Positions 54,731 through 63,642 of a stretch of 64,000 nt of DNA are shown piece by piece; position 1 is the first letter of the stretch; each line of letters begins with the position of its first letter. Origin of the DNA: Corynebacterium deserti GIMN1.010 (GTDB lineage: Bacteria; Actinomycetota; Actinomycetes; Mycobacteriales; Mycobacteriaceae). The notes under the pieces are model-generated. The model was not told the origin of the DNA. It did not search any database and saw only the letters and a list, made by a program, of their open reading frames with translations. A program made the translations under genes and the position numbers. The stretch covers positions 124,001 to 188,000 of the forward strand of contig NZ_CP009220.1 in the NCBI RefSeq assembly GCF_001277995.1, given 5' to 3'.

Positions 54731-55423
54731 GTGCCCACGCTTTTCGACGACCCCCTCAATTCCCTTCCCAGACCACCCCGGCGGCTTCGGCCTGGCGTGG
54801 TCCACTTGCCTAATTTTCTTCCCCTTGAGAAGCAAAAAGCCCTGGTCGATCAATCCCGCGACATCGCGCGTTCCATGGTGAAAACCCCACTGGCCATGAC
54901 CAGGCCAAAAGTCGGCAGCGGCCAAATGAGCGTGCATATTCTCAGCCTGGGTAAACATTGGACGAGTAACCCCTACCGCTATGTTGACTCTGTTGACGGC
55001 GTACCCGTTCCGCCTCTGCCTGCATCGTTTGTCCAACTTGCGCGCACAGCTCTTGACACCGCGGTCTCCCTTGACGATTCCCTGCGCTCCTGGTCACGCG
55101 CCTATCGGCCCGAAGCGGCCCTGGTGAATTTCTACCCACCGGATTCCTCAATGGGTATGCACCAAGACCTCAACGAAGCCTCCGAAGCTCCCGTTATCTC
55201 CCTATCGATCGGCGACACCGGCATCTTCCGCCTCGGCAACACTGAAAACCGCAACAAACCATGGGACGATATCCCGCTGATCAGCGGGGATCTCATCATC
55301 TTCGGTGGCCCCAACCGACGCGCCTTCCACGGCATTCCCTCCATCGAAGCGCACACAGCCCCCGCAGGCTGTGGACTTAAAGAAGGGCGAATCAACATCA
55401 CCATCCGCCAAGTCAGCCTGTAA
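54731..55423 (+). CDS. alkB: AlkB-family Fe(II)/2-oxoglutarate DNA dealkylase
   Basis: This 230-residue dioxygenase reverses 1-methyladenine and 3-methylcytosine lesions. Iron ligands are in GMHQDLNE (HxD) and the His of RRAFHGI; the 2-oxoglutarate Arg is in GRINITIRQ, and NFYPPDSSMGMHQD is the family signature. GTG 54731 follows AGGAG perfectly. Close to tag and an alkyltransferase-like gene. Confidence 0.92.
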   Translation: MPTLFDDPLNSLPRPPRRLRPGVVHLPNFLPLEKQKALVDQSRDIARSMVKTPLAMTRPKVGSGQMSVHILSLGKHWTSNPYRYVDSVDGVPVPPLPASFVQLARTALDTAVSLDDSLRSWSRAYRPEAALVNFYPPDSSMGMHQDLNEASEAPVISLSIGDTGIFRLGNTENRNKPWDDIPLISGDLIIFGGPNRRAFHGIPSIEAHTAPAGCGLKEGRINITIRQVSL

Positions 55424-55495
55424 AAGCACAGGTGATAACAGGTGTTGGGGGTAATTTAACCCCGTCGTGTCGCATAGTCATTTTATGGTGCAGCC

Positions 55496-56023
55496 ATGAC
55501 AACTCACATAACAAACTCCAATGACCTCATCACCTGTGCAGACGGCACACTTCGACCTCGGTGGGCATCACGTAGTCAACTGTGCTGGGATTACTACGAC
55601 AATGAGTGGGGCAGACCCCCTACCAGTCTCTATGGAGTCTTCGAATTACTCACTCTCGTCGTCTTTCAAGTAGGAGTCACGTGGCATGCGGTCCTGAAAA
55701 AGCGCGACGGCTTTCGCCACGCATTTGTGCTTTTCAACGCTCCCTCTGTCGCCACCTTCACCGACTGTGACATAGCCCGCTTGCTGGCCAATCCCGATAT
55801 CTTCCGCAACCGCCAAAAAATCCAAGCAACCATTGCCAACGCAAAAGCCCTTCTCGCACTGGAAAAAGACGGGGAAGACTTCATATCCCTCATCCACCAA
55901 ACTTCAAGCTCCAACACGTGTCTGGTCAAAGAGCTCAAACACAGAGGCTTCAAATACGTAGGGCCCACCTCTTTGGGCATTATTCAGCAGGCCACTGGTG
56001 TAGGGAGAGGGGAGGACTCTTAA
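55496..56023 (+). CDS. tag: DNA-3-methyladenine glycosylase I-like protein
   Basis: This 175-residue protein begins with the Tag signature: CADGTLRPRWASRSQLCWDY and YDNEWGRPPT (WxxYHDxEWG variant). The helix region FRNRQKIQATIANAKALL and the C-terminal HRGFKYVGPTSLGIIQQATG follow. E. coli Tag has C-terminal zinc ligands of His/Cys; here the end is QATGVGRGEDS, so one zinc site may be absent. Follows alkB by 72 bp. Confidence 0.87.
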   Translation: MTTHITNSNDLITCADGTLRPRWASRSQLCWDYYDNEWGRPPTSLYGVFELLTLVVFQVGVTWHAVLKKRDGFRHAFVLFNAPSVATFTDCDIARLLANPDIFRNRQKIQATIANAKALLALEKDGEDFISLIHQTSSSNTCLVKELKHRGFKYVGPTSLGIIQQATGVGRGEDS

Positions 56024-56034
56024 GATGTGAACCG

Positions 56035-56715
56035 ATGACTACAGCACAGCTTTTCGCCCTCTTCCTGGTTTGGATGGCAGGCATCACCTCACCCGGGCCT
56101 GATGTTTTCCAGATCATCAGACGAGGATCAAGGAATAAGCGCGACGGTATCTTCACCGCCGTGGGCATCATGATCGGCAACGCCCTGTGGATCGTGGCCA
56201 GCCTTTTAGGCCTTTCTGCCTTGATTTCCACCTACCCGGCAATCCTCAACACCTTGCAGATTGTCGGTGGTGGATACCTCACCTGGATGGGTATCGGTGC
56301 AGTGAGGTCGTGGTGGTCCCAACGATCTACGCAACAGGCCGTTGCGGATGCTGCTGCAGTGGAAAACACCTTGGCGTCCGAGGCAACAGCCACGGGTATA
56401 TCTATTGGCGTGTGGCCAGCGCTTCGCGCCGGTATTGCTACGAATCTCTCCAATCCCAAAGCCGTGCTGTTCTTTGGATCTGTGTTCGCACAGTTTGTCC
56501 GCCCAGAGATGGGCACCGGGTGGAAAGTCTTCGTCGCTGTTTTTCTCATCATTATTGGTTTGATCTGGTTCATCGGCTTTGCAGTGCTGGTGCAAAAAGT
56601 TGCTGCGGTGATCACCCGCAATAGCGCCATCATTGATCTCATCACCGGAGTCATCTTTATTGGCTTGGGACTGTTTATGCTCGCCGAAGGAATCCTGGGG
56701 ATCTCTGGCGCCTAG
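56035..56715 (+). CDS. LysE/RhtB-family exporter
   Basis: This 226-residue protein has 6 hydrophobic segments and the family opening LVWMAGITSPGPDVFQIIRR. GIATNLSNPKAVLFFGSVFA is the second conserved block. It likely exports an amino acid or derivative. It starts 11 bp after tag and may be co-transcribed. Confidence 0.87.
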   Translation: MTTAQLFALFLVWMAGITSPGPDVFQIIRRGSRNKRDGIFTAVGIMIGNALWIVASLLGLSALISTYPAILNTLQIVGGGYLTWMGIGAVRSWWSQRSTQQAVADAAAVENTLASEATATGISIGVWPALRAGIATNLSNPKAVLFFGSVFAQFVRPEMGTGWKVFVAVFLIIIGLIWFIGFAVLVQKVAAVITRNSAIIDLITGVIFIGLGLFMLAEGILGISGA

Positions 56716-56803
56716 AGCTACCTTGGCGGGGGTGATTTCTTAAGCATCGGGAATGCTTCACCACACGGTGCAGGTTGTAGACAAAGGCATCAAGGGCGCG
56801 GGT

Positions 56804-56829
56804 TAGCTCCCTTTAACTGAAGGGAACTA
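56804..56829 (+). promoter_or_regulatory. Hairpin covering the ribosome site of the S4 gene
   Basis: TAGCTCCCTT (56804-56813) pairs at 9 of 10 positions with AAGGGAACTA (56820-56829) around a TAACTG loop. The right arm holds the AAGGGA ribosome site, 7 bp before the TTG start at 56833, so folding would block translation. Confidence 0.5.
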
Positions 56830-56832
56830 GAC

Positions 56833-57135
56833 TTGAGCACCATGCAACCTGAAGAAGTGCACATCAAGGATGAGACCATCAAGCTTGGTCAGTTCATCAA
56901 ATTGGCCAATCTTGTCGAATCCGGCGGAGCAGCCAAAGACGCCATCGCCAATGGTGATGTCACCGTCAACGGTGAGGTAGATTCCCGACGTGGTAAAACC
57001 CTTCGCGACGGTGACGTGGTGTGCATCGGTGACCTCTGCGCGCAGGTGGTTACCGGCGACCTTGAAGACGACGATTATTTTGACGAAGCCACCGCAAACG
57101 ATGACTTCGACCCCGAAAAGTGGAGGAACATGTAA
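56833..57135 (+). CDS. S4-domain RNA-binding protein
   Basis: This 100-residue protein carries an S4 domain (IKLGQFIKLANLVESGGAAK; NGDVTVNGEVDSRRGKTLRD, about 14-56), as in YbcJ/YaaA-type RNA-binding proteins, and an acidic tail. The start is TTG 56833 or ATG 56842. Its stop overlaps the ATG of the next gene by one base. A hairpin at its ribosome site suggests autoregulation (inference). Confidence 0.82.
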   Translation: MSTMQPEEVHIKDETIKLGQFIKLANLVESGGAAKDAIANGDVTVNGEVDSRRGKTLRDGDVVCIGDLCAQVVTGDLEDDDYFDEATANDDFDPEKWRNM

Positions 57136-57989
57136 TGCCAGCCTTTGAGGCAATGCCAGGAATGCCGTATTGGATCGACCTGTCAACCTCCAATATTGCA
57201 AAATCCTCCCACTTCTACGAAAACGTCCTCGGCTGGGACATCACCGAAGTAAACGACGGCTACCGCATGGCACGCCTGCAGGGTCTTCCTGTTGCTGGCT
57301 TGATTGATCAGCGAGGCGAGGCCAGCATTCCAGACACCTGGATTACCTACTTCCTCTCCTTCGATTTGGATGAGACCTCCAAGAAGATTGCAGAGCTCGG
57401 CGGACGCGTACTGGCAGAGCCCACCGATGTTCATTTAGGTCGCATGGCGTTGGCTGTGGATACCGCAGGTGCACTCTTTGGTGTGATTGAACCTGGCAGT
57501 GAGGAATCCTTCGTTGCTGCAGGTGAGCCTGGCACTCCTGTGTGGCATGAACTGACCACTGTGGCTAAGTATGGCGAGGCAGTGGAGTTTTATGAGCAGC
57601 TGTTTACGTGGACCACCTCCACGTTGGATAGCAAGGCTGGCGATGATTTCCACTACACCACCGCATTAGTAGATGGCGCAGCCTTTGCTGGGATCTTCGA
57701 CGCGAAGGGACATTTCCCTGCTCAGGTTCCGAGCTTCTGGCAGTCCTACGTCGGTGTCCTCAATGCTGATGATGCTGTTGCCAAGGCAAAGGAGTTTGGT
57801 GGCGATGTGATTCGTGAACCATGGGATTCTGAATTTGGTCGCATGGCTTTGATCGCGGATACCACCGGCGCAACGCTCACGGTGTGCGAAGTGGCTGAAT
57901 ACGTTGAAGAGGGTGCAGAAAGCGATGACCTTTTTGACATTGATTTGAGCGCTTTCGAAGAAGAGTTCCGCAAGCAAAACGGCGAGTAG
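57135..57989 (+). CDS. Two-domain glyoxalase-fold (VOC) protein
   Basis: This 284-residue protein has two tandem VOC units: MPYWIDLSTSNIAKSSHFYE with LGWDITEV, and TPVWHELTTVAKYGEAVEFY with EQLFTW. Each ends in a similar RMALAVDTAGALFGV / RMALIADTTGATLTV strand. Relatives include CFP30B-type antigens and hydroxylases of unknown substrate. Translationally coupled to the S4 gene. Confidence 0.84.
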   Translation: MPAFEAMPGMPYWIDLSTSNIAKSSHFYENVLGWDITEVNDGYRMARLQGLPVAGLIDQRGEASIPDTWITYFLSFDLDETSKKIAELGGRVLAEPTDVHLGRMALAVDTAGALFGVIEPGSEESFVAAGEPGTPVWHELTTVAKYGEAVEFYEQLFTWTTSTLDSKAGDDFHYTTALVDGAAFAGIFDAKGHFPAQVPSFWQSYVGVLNADDAVAKAKEFGGDVIREPWDSEFGRMALIADTTGATLTVCEVAEYVEEGAESDDLFDIDLSAFEEEFRKQNGE

Positions 57990-58026
57990 ACACCAGAGCA
58001 GACCCCAGAGTAGAAGATAACGTGCC

Positions 58027-58368
58027 ATGGAGGATGGAATCCTAGAATTCGACGATCTCACCTCCCTGGTGCTGGACTTGGTGGATCAGATTCCCGCGGG
58101 CACCGTGACCACCTACGGTGATATCGGCAAGGTGGTCAGCACTGGTCCTCGGCAGATCGGTCGCATCATGGCAACTTCTGGACAATTTACTGCCTGGTGG
58201 CGGGTTGTTCGTGCAGATGGTGGATCGCAGGTGGCATCAACCGCGCGCACGCATTGGGATGCGGAAGGCATCGCATACTCCGGAGAAACTCCCAAAGTGG
58301 TGTTGCGGAAGCATCGGGTAGGGATTGCGGAGTTGCAGGAACTCGTCGAAAAGCTTTCGCGCGCTTAA
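58027..58368 (+). CDS. Alkyltransferase-like protein (ATL, inactive MGMT family)
   Basis: This 113-residue protein is of the O6-alkylguanine alkyltransferase DNA-binding fold (IPAGTVTTYGDIGKVVSTGP). The active PCHRV motif is replaced by AWWRV at 56-60 (Trp57 in place of the acceptor Cys). This is typical of ATL proteins, which bind O6-alkylguanine and hand it to excision repair. GTGCC precedes the ATG; the ribosome site is unclear. Confidence 0.87.
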   Translation: MEDGILEFDDLTSLVLDLVDQIPAGTVTTYGDIGKVVSTGPRQIGRIMATSGQFTAWWRVVRADGGSQVASTARTHWDAEGIAYSGETPKVVLRKHRVGIAELQELVEKLSRA

Positions 58369-58473
58369 GCATTGGTAGTTTCTTAAAGGTTTCCGCAAAG
58401 TTAGGGCACAGTATGGCCGAACTCGGGATTTCAGCTATAACTTTTAGTTCATAGCGCAGTAGTGTCACCTTTT

Positions 58474-59385
58474 ATGAAAAATCACCGTCTGCTGGCAACT
58501 TTTGGCGCGATGGTGGCTGTATCCGGACTCGCAGTACCGTTGGCCACCCAGGCTAGCGCTGCACAACTGTCTGAAGAGATACCGGATCGAACCCAAATTA
58601 CTCTCATCAATTCAGATGGCAGTGTGGAAGAAACTGACAATGCTGATGAATCTCGACCAGCATTGTCCCTGGCCAAGCTATACCTTGGCTACTACGTGTT
58701 GGGTAACGGCTCGGACGAAGATGGTGAACTGGTGCCAGAAATGATCCAATTTTCTGACGACTACACCGCGGATTATTTGGAAAGTCAGTATCCGGAAGCA
58801 TTGCCTGAGGTCATCGAGGCATTTGATTTGGAGGACACTGAATGGGGAGGCTTTTGGGGAAATGCCACCACAAGCACCACTGATGTGGCGAGGTTTGTTG
58901 CCGAGATTTTGGATGATCCTGTTGCAGCCCCCATGATTGACGCCATGACTGACACGGCCGACTACGCAGCTGATGGCTACGCACAGGACTTTGGCACCTA
59001 CACGTTGTCGGATGTTGAAGGAACTAAGTTTGGCTGGTCAGACAACTTGGATGTGCACTCATCAGTGAGTTTTGGCCCAGGGTTTGTCATCGCAGCGAAC
59101 ACTTACGGCGACGCCGAGACACTGACTGATGATGTGCAGGATGCGGTGTACTCCCTTTATCCCGAGCTTGCCACGGACCTCACCCAGTACGGTGCCGAGG
59201 AGGAGCAGGCAACCACGGCGTTGACACCCATCATTGAACAAGTGTGCACAGAAATCCGCTCGGGGATGCACACCGCAGCTGAGCTAAAAGAGCAGCTCAA
59301 AGGCACAACTGTTGGGCAAACTCTGGCGATCTTGCCCAACTCTGCACCGATCCCTGCCTTTGTGTACAACCTTCTGGCCAGCTAG
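58474..59385 (+). CDS. Secreted serine-hydrolase-like (beta-lactamase-fold) protein
   Basis: This 303-residue protein has a signal peptide (MKNHRLLATFGAMVAVSGLA, cleavage near ASA). The mature part shows a possible SxxK in PALSLAKLYLGYYVL and later TKFGWSDN in the place of a KTG-like strand, a penicillin-binding/beta-lactamase-fold pattern without full motifs. ATG 58474 is preferred to a GTG four codons upstream. A secreted envelope enzyme or a decayed homologue; function not certain. Confidence 0.65.
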   Translation: MKNHRLLATFGAMVAVSGLAVPLATQASAAQLSEEIPDRTQITLINSDGSVEETDNADESRPALSLAKLYLGYYVLGNGSDEDGELVPEMIQFSDDYTADYLESQYPEALPEVIEAFDLEDTEWGGFWGNATTSTTDVARFVAEILDDPVAAPMIDAMTDTADYAADGYAQDFGTYTLSDVEGTKFGWSDNLDVHSSVSFGPGFVIAANTYGDAETLTDDVQDAVYSLYPELATDLTQYGAEEEQATTALTPIIEQVCTEIRSGMHTAAELKEQLKGTTVGQTLAILPNSAPIPAFVYNLLAS

Positions 59386-60290
59386 CCAAGGGTTTTAAGG
59401 AACTCCGCAACGTCGGTGATTTTCTCGCGCGCGACCTTTGGGGTGGAGATGCGGTGGCGGGAAACGTATTCCTTGACGGTGGCGTCGCCAAGCTCACTCG
59501 GTCGTGCCGTGATCTCGTCCTGAACTGCGATCTGCACCAACGCTGCAGGCCACGAGGCTGGGTTAGCAACTTCGGCGTCACCGCGCACGTGGCTAGGAAG
59601 CTTGTCGACGCTTCCCAGGTCTGGGAATGTCAGTATGAGGGCGTCGAAAAGCGCTGCATTGATCGCGGCCAACGCCGCGCCTGAGGAATAACCCCAGCCC
59701 GTTACGGATGTCGCGCCTTGTTCGCGCGCGAAGCTGACGGCCTTGGTCACGGCTGCGTTCATGTCCGCGATGGTGTGCTGCGGAGCGAGGGGATAATCCA
59801 GATCAATGATCGTGGTGCCCGATAGTTCTGCGGCTGCGGCGACCTCGGGGCGCCACTGCATGTCCAGCGCTATGCCAGCGCCGCGCCACCACCCTCCGCT
59901 GTGGAAGGACACTGCCCATGCGCCGGTTGGGGCGGACGGGCGGAAAATGGTGGCAGACAGCTCAGGAGCGTCCTCGGTGGAGACGTTGCCGATGAACGCC
60001 ACACCCGGCATGGAATGGTCCAGACCGGAACCCAACATGATCATCGCGGTGTGGGTGGTGCGGTCTGGGAGGTTGGCAATGTAGCGGTCCGCCGGATCAG
60101 GATCGCCGGCGCCTCCTGCCCACGGCGGGGTGAAATCGGGGAGAGGGTAATGGGCATCAATGTAGGATCCGAGTTGTTCCAACTGTTCTTCATCAGACAG
60201 CTGACGGTCCTTTCCGCCTACCTCAAATTCTTCGCGGAAACGCTGCTCTTGTTCTTGTTCAGTTTCGTGTGGCGCGTTGTTTTCAACCAT
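59382..60290 (-). CDS. Alpha/beta hydrolase
   Basis: This 302-residue protein has a charged N-terminal extension rich in Glu/Gln (1-40), an oxyanion motif VSFHSGGWWRGAG (HGGG-like), the nucleophile elbow GWGYSSGAALAA and a late DEITARP acid region. It resembles esterase/lipase family 4. ATG 60290 follows AAGGTTGTG. It begins 10 bp after the PepSY membrane protein gene and is probably co-transcribed. Confidence 0.82.
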   Translation of the reverse strand: MVENNAPHETEQEQEQRFREEFEVGGKDRQLSDEEQLEQLGSYIDAHYPLPDFTPPWAGGAGDPDPADRYIANLPDRTTHTAMIMLGSGLDHSMPGVAFIGNVSTEDAPELSATIFRPSAPTGAWAVSFHSGGWWRGAGIALDMQWRPEVAAAAELSGTTIIDLDYPLAPQHTIADMNAAVTKAVSFAREQGATSVTGWGYSSGAALAAINAALFDALILTFPDLGSVDKLPSHVRGDAEVANPASWPAALVQIAVQDEITARPSELGDATVKEYVSRHRISTPKVAREKITDVAEFLKTLG

Positions 60291-60300
60291 GTTCACAACC

Positions 60301-61755
60301 TTAGTAGGTGAGTGCGACACGAGTCCGTGAACGCCTTGTGCGCACTGCTCGGACCAGTGCATCCACGACGAGGAAGAGCACCAGACTAATGCCAAACAGT
60401 GGCGCCATCAGGGTGTAGGCCACAAGGAAAACGATGAGTCCTATCACCACCGTTGGCTTGGTTTTGCGCCATTGACCTGCAGCTGGAAGCCGTCTAGGCA
60501 CATTTCCTCGACCTCGTAGCCACCACATGCGGTAACCCAGCACGACGACAGCAAGCAGGCCTAGCGCAATAGCTCCGAGTATGACCTGGTTGATCCAGCC
60601 AAACAACGTTCCCATGTGCAACTGAATCAACCAGGCGGATAGCTTTGCGGCCAGCGGCCAATCATCGTGATTTACGCGGTCAACAATTTCGCCGGTGGTT
60701 CCATCAACGGCGATTGCATCATTTTTGAGTTTCCAGGCCTCGCGCATTTCAGTAACGAGCCACGCTTGATTTTCTTCGGGGTTTTCTGTTGCTGGAACCG
60801 TGAGTTCAATGATTCCGCTCATCCCAGCTTCGTGCGAGGCCGTCAGCACAGTATCAATCTGGGCTAGAGAATCTTGTGCGGTGAGCATAGAAGCACTGGA
60901 AGCAGCGGAAGTGTCGTGCCCGTGATGGGAATGTTCACTATGTTCCGCGGAACTTGACGGCGCCGTAGACGCAGTTGACGCAAGGTCTGTCGACGGCGTC
61001 GGCTGCACCCAATCCAGCTCCGCGCGTAGGTTCGAAATATTGGCACCCGCCAGGGATGACCACGTCAAACCGGTAACCGTTAAGAACAGAAAGCCCGGTA
61101 ATAGCCATACACCCAGCGCGCTATGTAGGTTTCGTGCACGCGCGCGGGCTGACGTTGGCCTTTTATTGTGTTTCTTGCGCGCCCACCACAACCAGACTCC
61201 GGCTAAAGACAAGATGCCAAGCCACGACGCTGCAGTTTCTGAGTAAATTCGGCCGGGTTCGCCCAACCACAGCTGGCGATGGCCCTCCGAAATCCAGGTA
61301 CGTAGGGGTAGTGCTCGTGAGGAGCCGTACTGGACCACGTCGCCAGTGATGTCCAGAGATCCTGGATCGACGAAGACTGCTTGCCGGTAGCTGGAACTTT
61401 TCAGTTCGGGGTCGTTGAAGAGGACTCGAGTTGTCGCCGCTCCATCTTCGGAGACCTGCACCGCTGATAGTTCCAAGTCAGGGTGTACAGCTTGTGCCGC
61501 AGCTACCTGCTCTGACAGTGGTCGGGCTGGTTCCTCTGAGCGTGCTGTTAATACATCGCGGTACACGATGTTCTCCAGGCTTGGTGCAAAAGCGTAGAGG
61601 AATCCCGAGAGCGCTGCGATGACCAGCAACGGTGCAACAAATACACCGGCAACAGTATGTAGCCGGTGAATGACACCGTAGGCGCCGCCAACCGGCCTGC
61701 GCTTGGACCCCGGGGTCTCTATGGAACTAGTTTTTGTTCCTTTTGAAATACTCAC
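60301..61755 (-). CDS. PepSY-associated membrane protein (PiuB-like, iron/copper-related)
   Basis: This 484-residue protein has four main membrane helices and two PepSY-type regions; the opening reads HRLHTVAGVFVAPLLVIAAL and SGFLYAF, with HSALGVWLLPGFLFLTVTGL and LHMGTLFGWINQVILGAIAL further on, the conserved His pattern of the family. An inserted linker SAEHSEHSHHGHDTS (about 268-282) is His-rich and could bind metal. GTG start. Relatives are iron- or copper-regulated; no DtxR box was found upstream. Confidence 0.8.
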   Translation of the reverse strand: MSISKGTKTSSIETPGSKRRPVGGAYGVIHRLHTVAGVFVAPLLVIAALSGFLYAFAPSLENIVYRDVLTARSEEPARPLSEQVAAAQAVHPDLELSAVQVSEDGAATTRVLFNDPELKSSSYRQAVFVDPGSLDITGDVVQYGSSRALPLRTWISEGHRQLWLGEPGRIYSETAASWLGILSLAGVWLWWARKKHNKRPTSARARARNLHSALGVWLLPGFLFLTVTGLTWSSLAGANISNLRAELDWVQPTPSTDLASTASTAPSSSAEHSEHSHHGHDTSAASSASMLTAQDSLAQIDTVLTASHEAGMSGIIELTVPATENPEENQAWLVTEMREAWKLKNDAIAVDGTTGEIVDRVNHDDWPLAAKLSAWLIQLHMGTLFGWINQVILGAIALGLLAVVVLGYRMWWLRGRGNVPRRLPAAGQWRKTKPTVVIGLIVFLVAYTLMAPLFGISLVLFLVVDALVRAVRTRRSRTRVALTY

Positions 61756-62041
61756 GGCCTATAAGTCGCACGGATTTCCCTATTGGTTCCCCACCCCTGT
61801 TTTTACGGAGCCTACCCATCCACCCCTACTTAGCCCCGAGAAAAGTTCCCGAGAAAAGTCCCACTAATCTGCAACTTCTCTCAGAACTAAACGGTACGAA
61901 ACAGCATCAACCAACCCCCACCTCAGGCCTCAAAACACCGATAAAAAGCGACAGCCACCATATTCGGGTAGAGAACCCCCCTTCCATCACACAAATCTCT
62001 ATCCTCTAATACAAACCCTCCAAATCTCGAAAGGTATGTAC
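61756..62041. other. Divergent promoter region with a short direct repeat
   Basis: This 286-bp gap separates the PepSY gene from the aldehyde dehydrogenase. Two tandem copies of CCCGAGAAAAGT occur at 61836-61860. No gene, DtxR box or GlxR box is recognised. Confidence 0.4.
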
Positions 62042-63493
62042 ATGCGTTCTCAGATCCTCATTGACAATGTCGCCCGCGACGCCAGCGATTCCCAGACGTT
62101 CGATCACAAGGACCCTGTGTCCGGCGAGACCGTCACCACGATGGCAGCGGCTACCGTTGAAGACGCGATCGAAGCCGTGGAATCTGCACAGCGTGCGTTC
62201 GCTACCTGGTCCCAGACTGGACCTAGCCAGCGTCGCGATATTTTGCTCAAAGCCGCTGATATTTTGGAAGCTCGCGCAGAGGAGTTCACCAAGACGATGT
62301 CAGCTGAGGTATCCGCAGCAGACGGTTGGTCCCACTTCAACGTTTTCCTGACCACCCAGTGCCTTCGCCAGGCAGCAAGCCTGACTAGCAGGATCATGGG
62401 TGACACCATCCCCACCGACCGCCCTGGTGTCTTTTCTATGACTGTTCGCCAAGCAGCAGGTGTTGTCCTCAGCATGGCACCGTGGAACGCTCCAGGTGTC
62501 TTGGGTATGCGTTCGCTTGCATACCCTCTGGCCTGCGGAAACGCCGTGGTTTTCCGCGCTTCAGAGGCAAGCCCGCGCACCCACCAAATGTTGGTTGAAA
62601 TCCTCCACGAAGCCGGCGTTACCCCAGGTGCCGTCAACTTCCTCACCAATAACCCAGCTGACGCCGATGAGGTGGTGGAAGCACTCATCGCCCACCCAGC
62701 TGTGCGTCGCGTCAATTTCACCGGTTCCACTCACGTCGGCCGCATCATCGCGGAAAAGTGTGGACGTTACCTAAAGAAGCCACTGCTTGAACTCGGTGGC
62801 AAGGCTCCGTTCGTCGTGCTCGATGACGCTGACATTGATGGTGCTGTCGATGCCGCCGTTTTCGGTTCCTTCATGTTCCAGGGCCAGATTTGCATGAGCA
62901 CTGAGCGTTTCGTCGTCGACGACAAGGTCGCGGATGAATTCGTCGCCAAGTTCGGTGAACGCGCCGCTGCCCTCAACCATGGCGTTCCCAAAAACGATCC
63001 TTCGGTCATCGTCGGCCCCATGTTTAAGCCTGCATCAGGTGAGCGTATTAATGCGCTTATCGACGACGCCCTCGCCAAGGGTGCCACCGTAGTCACCGGC
63101 GGCAAGGCAGACGGCGCGCAGCTTGCGCCGACCATCCTGGACAATGTCACCTCCGATATGGACATTTATGATCAGGAAACCTTCGGCCCGATCACCATCG
63201 TGGTGCGCGTTTCTGGTGTGGAGGAAGCGATCAACACCGCCAACGACACCGAGTATGGTCTTGCTGCTGCTGTTCATGGTCGTGACATCAAACGTGCTAT
63301 GGATGCAGCTCTTCGTATTGAGGCCGGCCACGTTCACGTCAACGGCGCTACCGTGCAAAACGATGCCAACGCACCATTCGGTGGTATGAAGGCCAGCGGT
63401 TACGGCAAGTTTGATGGTGAGGCTGTGATCGATGAGTTCACCGAGCTGAAGTGGGTCACCATTGAAAGCTCTGACCAGCAGTACCCCATCTAG
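62042..63493 (+). CDS. NAD(P)-dependent aldehyde dehydrogenase (vanillin/salicylaldehyde type)
   Basis: This 483-residue enzyme oxidises an aldehyde to its acid. Motifs: SMAPWNAPGVLGMR (Asn for oxyanion), NFTGSTHVGRI (NAD site), LLELGGKAPFVVL (general-base Glu) and GQICMSTERFVV (nucleophile Cys). The WNAP and GQICMST variants are usual in benzaldehyde/vanillin dehydrogenases such as Vdh of C. glutamicum. ATG 62042 was chosen because AAAGG stands 8 bp ahead, two codons inside the open frame. Confidence 0.87.
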   Translation: MRSQILIDNVARDASDSQTFDHKDPVSGETVTTMAAATVEDAIEAVESAQRAFATWSQTGPSQRRDILLKAADILEARAEEFTKTMSAEVSAADGWSHFNVFLTTQCLRQAASLTSRIMGDTIPTDRPGVFSMTVRQAAGVVLSMAPWNAPGVLGMRSLAYPLACGNAVVFRASEASPRTHQMLVEILHEAGVTPGAVNFLTNNPADADEVVEALIAHPAVRRVNFTGSTHVGRIIAEKCGRYLKKPLLELGGKAPFVVLDDADIDGAVDAAVFGSFMFQGQICMSTERFVVDDKVADEFVAKFGERAAALNHGVPKNDPSVIVGPMFKPASGERINALIDDALAKGATVVTGGKADGAQLAPTILDNVTSDMDIYDQETFGPITIVVRVSGVEEAINTANDTEYGLAAAVHGRDIKRAMDAALRIEAGHVHVNGATVQNDANAPFGGMKASGYGKFDGEAVIDEFTELKWVTIESSDQQYPI

Positions 63494-63642
63494 GCACCCA
63501 CTTACTTTCGCCTCAAACGCTAGGACAATTTTTGTATTATGACCCCACTTGGGGGACTGCCAAAATCATGCGCGCCCACAAGTACGTAGGCTGGCGGTGA
63601 ACTGAATACAGAAGTTGAATGCGTTTGAGGAGAAGGTTCATT

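Noticed and set aside
61756..62041. DtxR box for the PiuB-like gene
   Set aside because: No GGTTAG...CTAACC core was found in the gap, in contrast to 31922-31934.
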